A stretch of DNA of 64,000 nt from Acholoe squamosa (taxonomy: Eukaryota > Annelida > Polychaeta > Phyllodocida > Polynoidae), in assembly GCA_949317995.1 (NCBI GenBank), contig OX439041.1, forward strand, positions 9,560,001 through 9,624,000. Reading direction: 5' to 3'. The notes below the pieces were generated by a model, which searched no databases, was not told the DNA's origin, and saw only the letters and a list, made by a program, of their open reading frames with translations. The position numbers were made by a program, and so were the translations under genes. This document shows, in pieces, positions 52,906-64,000 of this stretch (its first letter is position 1; each line of letters starts with the position of its first letter).

Positions 52906-53946
52906 AACTTCTAAGGGTCAGTAGTGCAGTTGGTACCTAATGTTAGACTAATCGTGTCTGCCTGTCCTTACCTCTGTCTCGTCCCTCTACTGTTTCTCCC
53001 TTTTCACCGTCTCCCCTTCAAGCCATTGCCCCTCCTTTCCATCTCTTCCTCCTCCCGGTCATCTCGCCAGAACTAGGGCCATATATCAACAGGTGACTGG
53101 ACACCTTAGAAGCAGACATTTTGGAAGCAACTCATTTTTGAAGCACTAGCAGACATCTTAGAAGAAAACAACTTATCTTTCCGAACTAAAAGCCTGTCTT
53201 TGCCAACCCTTACTTACTGGGGCTTAATTTTACAGAGTGGGCACAGTATCACTAGGGTTATTGGTTCTTCATATCATGGTTCAATTTGAACCCGAAATGT
53301 CCTGATTCTGATTTGTCTGCATCCGACTTGCCTTCCCAGATGTCCGGTATTCGCTCCTTGGACAGTTTCAGCCTAGGAACAAGGACTTAGATGTAACCTT
53401 GGATCCCCCTAACTCACCTAACACCCTGGGGGGTGTCTGTCTGTTCGTCCCTCTGATGGGCCCCACGTGTGGCTGATGGCTTCTGCCCATCCCGGATCAC
53501 CACAGCTAATTAAGAGGGCACCCCATTATATACTCCTATTATCCTGACATGGCCTCTGGGATGTCCACATGCTGCCCAACACACCCAACCTTCAGGCCTA
53601 GCCTAAGGCTTACAGACGGCCTAACCATACAATCCTCAGGCCAAAAGTGCACTTGATTTTGTATTCTACGGGCTGGACAAACACTACCCTTGGTGAGAGC
53701 GTTTTTTGTCAAAAGTGAGACTTTATTAGAGAGATTTTCATTAAAAGATAAAATTGGTGTTCAGGCGGTTAGAATTGGAAAACCTTACGCTAATTTTTCC
53801 AAGTTGCTTTGAAATTTAAGAAAAGAGGCTGTTTGTGAAAAGAATTTTGGCAAAAGGTGATCCTTCTTGACAGGGATTTAGGCTTTTGGTGAAAGGGATT
53901 CCGGCAAAAAAGTGGCCTTGCTGGCCGCACACCCATGTCTCTGACA
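52906..53946. other. No gene seen
   Basis: Pyrimidine-rich at 52960-53060. Near 53700-53910 there are loose repeats of TTTTGGnAAAAG type. No coding region is supported. Confidence 0.4.
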
Positions 53947-54136
53947 TACCGTATTTGCCCGTATAAGCGCCCGGGCGCTTATTTATTTCAAGTGGGCTTT
54001 ACCCCGGCACTCATTCAAGGCTGGTGTTTATTCAAGACCAGTGTTTATTCAAGACTTTAATTTAAGTGTGGTTTCAACACCCCTGTATACTCCCGGCGCT
54101 TATTCAAGACCGGGCGCTTATACAGGCCTATACCGT
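53947..54136. mobile_element. MITE with TACCGTATTTGCCCGTATAAGCGC ends
   Basis: The left end includes GTATAAGCGCCCGGGCGC, mirrored at the right by CCGGGCGCTTATAC. The interior repeats GTTTATTCAAGACC. Related to the 12765-13061 element in its terminal motif. Confidence 0.75.
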
Positions 54137-54897
54137 AGTGAATGTCCCCCCATCTTAGGGCCTATAGGGCATATAGCTATCCCTCTATGGAGGTCGCCAT
54201 CTTTGTTTTTAGCCCACGACGCCATCTTGGATTCTGTCAGGGAATTCTGGGTATTCTCTTATCTTCACCCTCATCCACCACAAAACAATGGTCACTGATA
54301 AGACTGATAGGGTAGATAAGCTGCACCCTGCCCCTATCTGAATCACCTTAAGTACCTCCCTATTGTTCCAGGTCTGAGGGGAGAGGATTAGCTTGATATT
54401 AAGACAATGGCCTGGACTACTCAATGTGGGTGACATGATGTCTCTTATTTAAATCTTAAAGTTTTATTTCTCTTATATTGAAAGTATTACATTTATAATA
54501 TGCTTATCTAGTAGAAGTTAAAGGTTTTTGCCATCCATAGATATAAATTTTACAGAATATCTACAGATAGTACATGACTATGACACCATCAAATTAAACT
54601 ATACAAAGAGGTTTATTGTAGGGTTAGCCCCCGACTACTTGAGCCACATGGCTGATTTTCTTAACAATAGCAATGTGCTAGTCCAGTATAGATAGGCTAA
54701 GTGTGTAAGCTGAGCCTGCCTGTAGCCACCTGGGAACATGGCTTAATTAGCGGAGGTCTTGTAGCAATAGTGGGGGAGAATCATGTTCCGCTGATCATGT
54801 TTTCCATGTTACCCCTCTGCCCATTATCCTGACTACCCCTTCTGGATGAGGTTACATGTGTAGCTCTGTAGCTGTAAATCCTGATGCTTCGATGTCT
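54137..54897. other. No gene seen
   Basis: AT-rich in the middle; no supported feature. Confidence 0.4.
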
Positions 54898-55215
54898 GAA
54901 GGTCATTTCTTAACAGGCTACGACTGCACCCTCCAAGTCGTACTGAAATGGCCAGAGGAATACCATTGAGATTTCAGGTGGTAGTGCTGTGTGTGATTGT
55001 AGTGCACTAAATAACCCACCAAATTGTCGTGAGTCCTCTTCAACCTGTGTGAAGTGGCTCACACATGTCGCTAGATGGAACACGACTTCGTTATAGCACA
55101 AGATCACCCGGAATAGCAATTGCTATGCCACATGAGTCTAACACACAGTGGCAAAAGATGACGGAATGAGTTATCACTCAAAAAGGAGTCACCATTAATG
55201 ACCAAACAGATGATG
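54898..55215. mobile_element. Family E fragment joined to family F repeat
   Basis: 54898-55013 starts GGTCATTTCTTAACAGGC with CTACGACT and AGTCGTACT (family E). From 55015 the sequence TGTGTGAAGTGGCTCACACATG and CTAGATGGAACACGAC matches 20768-20830 (family F). Confidence 0.6.
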
Positions 55216-55389
55216 GCAATTTGCTGGGAATCTCCAGGCCTGCCATCTTGGAAAATATTGTGCACAGGTAGCCAACCAACACTACATGGTCCACCACTCA
55301 GAGTTCGGATTTTGTATACAGTACATTGTTATGCTCTTAGTAGCGTAATTTCAATGATTATCACCATGCACTAGAGGATCATAGTAAGC

Positions 55390-55566
55390 CAATGGCCAAT
55401 CCAGGATCTGGAAAATGAGGGAACGTGGCCCAAAAGGAGGGGGTGCACCCCTGCACCCCCCATTTTTTTAGCAAATTTTGGGGCCCAAAATTTGCAATTA
55501 AACTCTTGGGAAGTACTAGGAGAAGGGGGAGTGCATGCCCCTGCGCTATCCTCTATATCCGCCACT
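55390..55566. mobile_element. hAT-like MITE remnant with CAGTGGCGGATATAGAGG end
   Basis: The right end read on the minus strand is CAGTGGCGGATATAGAGG, then ATAGCGCAGGGG. The left end GGCCAATCCAGGATCTGG looks like a decayed version of the common CAGTGGCGGATCCAGG terminus. The interior GGGGGTGCACCCCTGCACCCCCC is typical of such MITEs. CAGTGG-type ends are characteristic of hAT elements. The right end runs straight into the 32-bp satellite. Confidence 0.65.
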
Positions 55567-58500
55567 GAACCCCTGTGCTACCCTCTATATCCGCCACTAA
55601 ACCCCCGTGCTACCCTCTATATCCACCACTGAACCCCCGTGCTACCCTCTATATCCACCACTGAACCCCCGTGCTACCTTCTATATCTGCCACTGAACCC
55701 CCAATCCCGGCCCCCAATCTACCCTCTATATCCACCACTGAACCCCCCTGCTACCCTCTATATCCGCCACTGAACCTCCGTGCTACCCTCTATATCCACC
55801 ACTGAACCCCTGCACTATCCTCTATATCCACCACTGAACCCCCATGCTACCCTCTATATCCACCACTGAACCCCCATGCTACCCTCTATATCCGCCACTG
55901 AACCCCCCTGCTACCCTCTATATCCACCACTGAACCCCCGTGCTACCCTCTATATTCCACCACTGAACCCCTGTGCTACCCTCTATATTCCACCACTGAA
56001 CCCCTGTGCTATCCTCTATATCCACCACTGAACCCCCGTGCTACCCTCTATATCCACCACTGAACCCCCATGCTACCCTCTATATCCACCACTGAACCCC
56101 CATGCTACCCTCTATATCCGCTACTGAACCCCCCTGCTACCCTCTATATCCACCACTGAACCCCCGTGCTACGCTCTATATTCCACCACTGAACCCCTGT
56201 GCTACCCTCTATATCCACCACTGAACCCCCGTGCTACCCTCTATACCTGCCACTGAACCCCTGTGCTATCCTCTATATCCACCACTGAACCCCCGTGCTA
56301 CCCTCTATATCTGCCACTGAACCCCTGTGCTACCCTCTATATCCGCCACTGAACCCCCGTGCTACCCTCTATATCCACCACTGAACCCCCGTGCTACCCT
56401 CTATATCTGCCACTGAACCCCCGTGCTACCCTCTATATCCGCCACTGAACCCCCCTGCTACCCTCTATATCCACCACTGAACCCCCGTGCTACCCTCTAT
56501 ATTCCACCACTGAACCCCTGTGCTATCCTCTATATCCACCACTGAACCCCCGTGCTACCCTCTATATCCGCCACTGAACCCCCGCGCTACCCTCTATATC
56601 CGCCACTGAACCCCTGTGCTACCCTCTATATCCACCAAGGGCTTTCCTAGCCTACTAAAAAAGGACCCGTCTATTTCTCCTCTTTCCTATCCCCTCGGAT
56701 GTGTGTGGTGCACATATATGCGGGCACTGACACATTCCCCTGTGAACATGTGTAATGTCTTTCTCGCCATGAATATGACCTTAGCTGTCAAAATGGCGTT
56801 AAACATCTATTACTCACTCACTCTATATCCACCACTGAACCCCTGTGCTACCCTCTATATCCACCACTGAACCCCCGTGCTACCCTCTATACCTGCCACT
56901 GAACCCCTGTGCTATCCTCTATATCCACCACTGAACCCCCGTGCTACCCTCTATATCCGCCACTGAACCCCTGTGCTACCCTCTATATCCGCCACTGAAC
57001 CCCCGTGCTACCCTCTATATCCACCACTGAACCCCCGTGCTACCCTCTATATCCGCCACTGAACCCCCATGCTATCCTCTATATCCGCCACTGAACCCCT
57101 GTGCTATCCTCTATATCCGCCACTGAACCCCCGTGCTACCCTCTATATCCACCACTGAACCCCCGTGCTACCCTCTATATCCACCACTGAACCCCCGTGC
57201 TACCCTCTATATCCGCCACTAAACCCCCATGCTGCCCTCTATATATCCACCACTGAACGCCCATGCTATCCTCTATATCCGCCACTGAACCCCCATGCTA
57301 TCCTCTATATCCGCCACTGAACCCGCATGCTACCCTCTATATCCGCCACTAAACCCCCGTGCTGCCCTCTATATTCTGCCACTGAACCCCCGTGCTACCC
57401 TCTATATCCACTGAACCCCCGTGCTACCCTCTATATATCCACCACTGAACCCCCATGCTATCCTCTATATCCGCCACTGAACCCCCATGCTACCCTCTAT
57501 ATCCACCACTGAACCCGCATGCTATCCTCTATATCCGCCACTGAACCCCCATGCTACCCTCTATATCCGCCACTAAACCCCCATGCTATCCTCTATATCC
57601 GCCACTGAACCCCCATGCTACCCTCTATATCCGCCACTAAACCCCCGTGCTGCCCTCTATATTCCGCCACTGAACCCCCCTGCTACCCTCTATATCCACC
57701 ACTGAACCCCCCTGCTACCCTCTATATATCCACCACTGAACGCCCATGCTATCCTCTATATCCGCCACTGAATCCCCATGCTATCCTCTATATCCGCCAC
57801 TCAACCCCCATGCTACCCTCTATATCCGCCACTAAACCCCCGTGCTGCCCTCTATATTCCGCCACTGAACCCCCCTGCTACCCTCTATATCCACCACTGA
57901 ACCCCCGTGCTACCCTCTATATATCCACCACTGAACCCCCATGCTATCCTCTATATCCACCACTGAACCCCCGTGCTACCCTCTATATCCGCCACTGAAC
58001 CCCCGTGCTACCCTCTATATCCACCACTGAACCCCTGCACTATCCTCTATATCCACCACTGAACCCCCATGCTACCCTCTATATCCACCACTGAACCCCC
58101 GTGCTATCCTCTATATCCACCACTGAACCCCTGCACTACCCTCTATATCCACCACTGAACCCCCGTGCTACCCTCTATATCCACCACTGAACCCCCGTGC
58201 TATCCTCTATATCCACCACTGAACCCCCGTGCTACCCTCTATATCCACCACTGAACCCCCGTGCTATCCTCTATATCCACCACTGAACCCCTGCACTACC
58301 CTCTATATCCACCACTGAACCCCCGTGCTACCCTCTATATCCACCACTGAACCCCCGTGCTATCCTCTATATCCACCACTGAACCCCTGCACTATCCTCT
58401 ATATCCACCACTGAACCCCCATGCTACCCTCTATATCCACCACTGAACCCCTGTGCTATCCTCTATATCCACCACTGAACCCCTGCACTACCCTCTATAT

Positions 58501-61500
58501 CCACCACTGAACCCCCGTGCTACCCTCTATATCCACCACTGAACCCCCGTGCTATCCTCTATATCCACCACTGAACCCCCGTGCTACCCTCTATATCCAC
58601 CACTGAACCCCCGTGCTACCCTCTATATCCACCACTGAACCCCCGTGCTACCCTCTATATCCACCACTCAACCCCTGTGCTACCCTCTATATCCACCACT
58701 GAACCCCCGTGCTACCCTCTATATCCACCACTCAACCCCCGTGCTACCCTCTATATCCACCACTGAACCCCCGTGCTATCCTCTATATCCACCACTGAAC
58801 CCCCGTGCTACCCTCTTTATCCGCCACTGAACCCCCGTGCTATCCTCTATATCCACCACTGAACCCCCATGCTATCCTCTATATCCGCCACTGAACCCCC
58901 GTGCTACCCTCTGAATCCGCCAGTGAACCCCCATGCTATCCTCCAAATCCGCCACTGAACCCCCATGCTACCCTCTATATCCACCACTGAACCCCCCTGC
59001 TACCCTCTTTATCCACCACTGAACCCCCGTGCTACCCTCTATATCCACCACTGAACCCCCGTGCTATCCTCTATATCCACCACTGAACCCCCGTGCTATC
59101 CTCTATATCCACCACTGAACCCCCGTGCTATCCTCTATATCCACCACTGAACCCCCATGCTATCCTCTATATCCGCCACTGAACCCCCGTGCTACCCTCT
59201 GAATCCGCCAGTGAACCCCCATGCTATCCTCTAAATCCGCCACTGAACCCCCATGCTACCCTCTATATCCACCACTGAACCCCCCTGCTACCCTCTTTAT
59301 CCACCACTGAACCCCCGTGCTACCCTCTATATTCCACCACTGAACCCCTGCGCTATTCTCTATATCCGCCACTGAACCCCCATGCTACCCTTTATATCTG
59401 CCACTGAACCCCTGTGCTACCCTCTATATCCACCACTGAACCCCCGTGCTACCCTCTATATCCACCACTGAACCCCCGTGCTACCCTCTATATCCACCAC
59501 TGAACCCCCGTGCTACCCTCTATATCCACCACTGAACCCCCATGCTACCCTCTATATCCACCACTGAACCCCCGTGCTACCCTCTGAATCCGCCAGTGAA
59601 CCCCTGCGCTATCCTCTATATCCGCCACTGAACCCCCGTGCTATCCTCTATATCCACCACTGAACCCCCATGCTACCCTCTATATTCCACCACTGAACCC
59701 CTGCGCTATTCTCTATATCCGCCACTGAACCCTGCGCTATCCTCTAAATCCGCCACTGAACCCCCGTGCTACCCTCTATATCCACCACTGAACCCCTGTG
59801 CTACCCTCTTTATCCACCACTGAACCCCCCTGCTACCCTCTATATATCCACCACTGAACCCCCATGCTATCCTCTATATCCGCCACTGAACCCCCATGCT
59901 ATCCTCTATATCCGCCACTCAACCCCCATGCTACCCTCTATATCCGCCACTAAACCCCCGTGCTGCCCTCTATATTCCGCCACTGAACCCCCCTGCTACC
60001 CTCTATATCCACCACTGAACCCCCGTGCTACCCTCTATATATCCACCACTGAACCCCCATGCTATCCTCTATATCCACCACTGAACCCCCGTGCTACCCT
60101 CTATATCCGCCACTGAACCCCCGTGCTACCCTCTATATCCACCACTGAACCCCTGCACTATCCTCTATATCCACCACTGAACCCCCATGCTACCCTCTAT
60201 ATCCACCACTGAACCCCTGCACTACCCTCTATATCCACCACTGAACCCCCGTGCTACCCTCTATATCCACCACTGAACCCCCATGCTACCCTCTATATCC
60301 GCCACTAAACCCCCATGCTATCCTCTATATCCGCCACTGAACCCCCATGCTACCCTCTATATCCGCCACTAAACCCCCGTGCTGCCCTCTATATTCCGCC
60401 ACTGAACCCCCCTGCTACCCTCTATATCCACCACTGAACCCCCCTGCTACCCTCTATATATCCACCACTGAACGCCCATGCTATCCTCTATATCCGCCAC
60501 TGAATCCCCATGCTATCCTCTATATCCGCCACTCAACCCCCATGCTACCCTCTATATCCGCCACTAAACCCCCGTGCTGCCCTCTATATTCCGCCACTGA
60601 ACCCCCCTGCTACCCTCTATATCCACCACTGAACCCCCGTGCTACCCTCTATATATCCACCACTGAACCCCCATGCTATCCTCTATATCCACCACTGAAC
60701 CCCCGTGCTACCCTCTATATCCGCCACTGAACCCCCGTGCTACCCTCTATATCCACCACTGAACCCCTGCACTATCCTCTATATCCACCACTGAACCCCC
60801 ATGCTACCCTCTATATCCACCACTGAACCCCCGTGCTATCCTCTATATCCACCACTGAACCCCTGCACTACCCTCTATATCCACCACTGAACCCCCGTGC
60901 TACCCTCTATATCCACCACTGAACCCCCGTGCTATCCTCTATATCCACCACTGAACCCCCGTGCTACCCTCTATATCCACCACTGAACCCCCGTGCTATC
61001 CTCTATATCCACCACTGAACCCCTGCACTACCCTCTATATCCACCACTGAACCCCCGTGCTACCCTCTATATCCACCACTGAACCCCCGTGCTATCCTCT
61101 ATATCCACCACTGAACCCCTGCACTATCCTCTATATCCACCACTGAACCCCCATGCTACCCTCTATATCCACCACTGAACCCCTGTGCTATCCTCTATAT
61201 CCACCACTGAACCCCTGCACTACCCTCTATATCCACCACTGAACCCCCGTGCTACCCTCTATATCCACCACTGAACCCCCGTGCTATCCTCTATATCCAC
61301 CACTGAACCCCCGTGCTACCCTCTATATCCACCACTGAACCCCCGTGCTACCCTCTATATCCACCACTGAACCCCCGTGCTACCCTCTATATCCACCACT
61401 CAACCCCTGTGCTACCCTCTATATCCACCACTGAACCCCCGTGCTACCCTCTATATCCACCACTCAACCCCCGTGCTACCCTCTATATCCACCACTGAAC

Positions 61501-64000
61501 CCCCGTGCTATCCTCTATATCCACCACTGAACCCCCGTGCTACCCTCTTTATCCGCCACTGAACCCCCGTGCTATCCTCTATATCCACCACTGAACCCCC
61601 ATGCTATCCTCTATATCCGCCACTGAACCCCCGTGCTACCCTCTGAATCCGCCAGTGAACCCCCATGCTATCCTCCAAATCCGCCACTGAACCCCCATGC
61701 TACCCTCTATATCCACCACTGAACCCCCCTGCTACCCTCTTTATCCACCACTGAACCCCCGTGCTACCCTCTATATCCACCACTGAACCCCCGTGCTATC
61801 CTCTATATCCACCACTGAACCCCCGTGCTATCCTCTATATCCACCACTGAACCCCCGTGCTATCCTCTATATCCACCACTGAACCCCCATGCTATCCTCT
61901 ATATCCGCCACTGAACCCCCGTGCTACCCTCTGAATCCGCCAGTGAACCCCCATGCTATCCTCTAAATCCGCCACTGAACCCCCATGCTACCCTCTATAT
62001 CCACCACTGAACCCCCCTGCTACCCTCTTTATCCACCACTGAACCCCCGTGCTACCCTCTATATTCCACCACTGAACCCCTGCGCTATTCTCTATATCCG
62101 CCACTGAACCCCCATGCTACCCTTTATATCTGCCACTGAACCCCTGTGCTACCCTCTATATCCACCACTGAACCCCCGTGCTACCCTCTATATCCACCAC
62201 TGAACCCCCGTGCTACCCTCTATATCCACCACTGAACCCCCGTGCTACCCTCTATATCCACCACTGAACCCCCATGCTACCCTCTATATCCACCACTGAA
62301 CCCCCGTGCTACCCTCTGAATCCGCCAGTGAACCCCTGCGCTATCCTCTATATCCGCCACTGAACCCCCGTGCTATCCTCTATATCCACCACTGAACCCC
62401 CATGCTACCCTCTATATTCCACCACTGAACCCCTGCGCTATTCTCTATATCCGCCACTGAACCCTGCGCTATCCTCTAAATCCGCCACTGAACCCCCGTG
62501 CTACCCTCTATATCCACCACTGAACCCCTGTGCTACCCTCTTTATCCACCACTGAACCCCCCTGCTACCCTCTATATATCCACCACTGAACCCCCATGCT
62601 ATCCTCTATATCCGCCACTGAACCCCCATGCTATCCTCTATATCCGCCACTCAACCCCCATGCTACCCTCTATATCCGCCACTAAACCCCCGTGCTGCCC
62701 TCTATATTCCGCCACTGAACCCCCCTGCTACCCTCTATATCCACCACTGAACCCCCGTGCTACCCTCTATATATCCACCACTGAACCCCCATGATATCCT
62801 CTATATCCACCACTGAACCCCCGTGCTACCCTCTATATCCGCCACTGAACCCCCGTGCTACCCTCTATATCCACCACTGAACCCCTGCACTATCCTCTAT
62901 ATCCACCACTGAACCCCCATGCTACCCTCTATATCCACCACTGAACCCCCGTGCTATCCTCTATATCCACCACTGAACCCCTGCACTACCCTCTATATCC
63001 ACCACTGAACCCCCGTGCTACCCTCTATATCCACCACTGAACCCCCGTGCTATCCTCTATATCCACCACTGAACCCCCGTGCTACCCTCTATATCCACCA
63101 CTGAACCCCCGTGCTATCCTCTATATCCACCACTGAACCCCTGCACTACCCTCTATATCCACCACTGAACCCCCGTGCTACCCTCTATATCCACCACTGA
63201 ACCCCCGTGCTATCCTCTATATCCACCACTGAACCCCTGCACTATCCTCTATATCCACCACTGAACCCCCATGCTACCCTCTATATCCACCACTGAACCC
63301 CCGTGCTATCCTCTATATCCACCACTGAACCCCTGCACTACCCTCTATATCCACCACTGAACCCCCGTGCTACCCTCTATATCCACCACTGAACCCCCGT
63401 GCTATCCTCTATATCCACCACTGAACCCCCGTGCTACCCTCTATATCCACCACTGAACCCCCGTGCTACCCTCTATATCCACCACTGAACCCCCGTGCTA
63501 CCCTCTATATCCACCACTGAACCCCTGTGCTACCCTCTATATCCACCACTGAACCCCCGTGCTACCCTCTATATCCACCACTCAACCCCCGTGCTACCCT
63601 CTATATCCACCACTGAACCCCCGTGCTATCCTCTATATCCACCACTGAACCCCCGTGCTACCCTCTATATCCGCCACTGAACCCCCGTGCTATCCTCTAT
63701 ATCCACCACTGAACCCCCATGCTATCCTCTATATCCGTCACTGAACCCCCGTGCTACCCTCTGAATCCGCCAGTGAACCCCCATGCTATCCTCTAAATCC
63801 GCCACTGAACCCCCATGCTACCCTCTATATCCACCACTGAACCCCCCTGCTACCCTGTTTATCCACCACTGAACCCCCGTGCTACCCTCTATATCCACCA
63901 CTGAACCCCCGTGCTATCCTCTATATCCACCACTGAACCCCCGTGCTATCCTCTATATCCACCACTGAACCCCCGTGCTATCCTCTATATCCGCCACTGA
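55539..64000. repeat. 32-bp satellite array, about 260 copies, with higher-order structure
   Basis: The unit is ATCCACCACTGAACCCCCGT followed by GCTACCCTCTAT, with common variants (ACC/GCC, CGTG/CATG/CTGTG, CTACC/CTATC) and occasional 33-34-bp units. The array is cut once by a retroposon (56638-56820) and runs past the window edge. Larger blocks repeat: 57615-57998 recurs at 60347-60730, and 59638-59823 recurs at 62370-62555 (offset 2732). From about 62.8 kb the match is instead at offset 2118 (61377 to 63495). The open frames are repeat artefacts, as 32 is not a multiple of three. Confidence 0.99.
56638..56820 (+). mobile_element. Short retroposon, copy 4, inside the satellite
   Basis: Diverged 5' part (AGGGCTTTCCTAGCC), then the family sequence to CTATTACTCACTCACT. 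It is flanked by CTCTATATCCACCA (56624-56637 and 56821-56834), which is satellite sequence. The phase of the array across the insert fits a 14-bp target duplication. Confidence 0.88.

Noticed and set aside
53970-54130. CGGGCGCTTATAC palindromes as a transcription terminator hairpin
   Set aside because: They are the inverted ends of a MITE in a eukaryotic context, and no adjacent gene needs a terminator.
56616-63680. Many plus-strand frames with PSISTTEPPCYPLYPPLNP-type repeats
   Set aside because: They are translations of the 32-bp satellite, whose unit length is not divisible by three, and they recur at the satellite's higher-order offsets.
55539-64000. Possible CRISPR-like array
   Set aside because: Units are contiguous with no unique spacers, and the surrounding sequence is eukaryotic.

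Overview
The window looks like intergenic DNA from a repeat-rich invertebrate animal genome, probably marine. No host gene with introns can be recognised. The evidence is eukaryotic throughout: an LTR retrotransposon, a decayed LINE, short retroposons with 9-14 bp target duplications, many MITE-like inverted-repeat elements, tRNA-like sequences, (TA)n runs and three long minisatellites. The exact taxon cannot be fixed from the sequence; the short retroposon with a TTACTCACTCAC tail resembles elements of marine invertebrates, but that is an impression only.

Layout. 0.4-1.4 kb: a tandem duplication carrying two tRNA-Ala(TGC)-like sequences. 2.0-4.3 kb: a foldback with a nested MITE. 4.4-5.3 kb: a palindromic element ending near a tRNA-like head. 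8.57-9.40 kb: a 16-bp array. 10.28-11.12 kb: a 23-bp array. 11.7-12.5 kb: a broken NADAR-domain gene. 13.2-15.8 kb: a decayed LINE. 16-34 kb: dispersed, often nested MITEs and foldbacks, with a double palindrome inside a 1.85 kb inverted repeat at 23.4-25.3 kb. 34.7-47.5 kb: a 12.8 kb Ty3/Gypsy element. 48-55 kb: more MITEs and a 49-bp array. 55.5-64.0 kb: a 32-bp satellite that runs off the end of the window.

The most important object is the Ty3/Gypsy element (34693-47489). Its 378-bp LTRs are identical by eye, it has a CTAA target duplication, a primer site matching tRNA-His, a very long Gag with a coiled coil and a Gly/Asn/Tyr-rich segment, and an intact protease-RT-RNase H-integrase Pol in the -1 frame. 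Downstream of pol is a third ORF of about 944 codons with two C2H2-type zinc fingers and a C-terminal predicted coiled coil. ORF3 is more GC-rich than gag-pol, has no visible signal peptide or membrane segment (so it is not an ordinary env), and sits behind a GC-rich leader with two perfect CRE sites and a two-codon upstream ORF. Gag would package the RNA, Pol would copy and integrate it, and ORF3 is a candidate nucleic-acid-binding accessory protein of unknown role.

A second theme is that tandem arrays appear to be born from transposon ends. The 32-bp satellite unit matches the terminus of an adjacent hAT-like MITE, and the 16-bp array matches the end of a dispersed hairpin family found at 27-28 and 33 kb. 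Several long palindromes share a GC core but have unrelated arms. The 8-mer TGACGTCA occurs at least eleven times, against about one expected.
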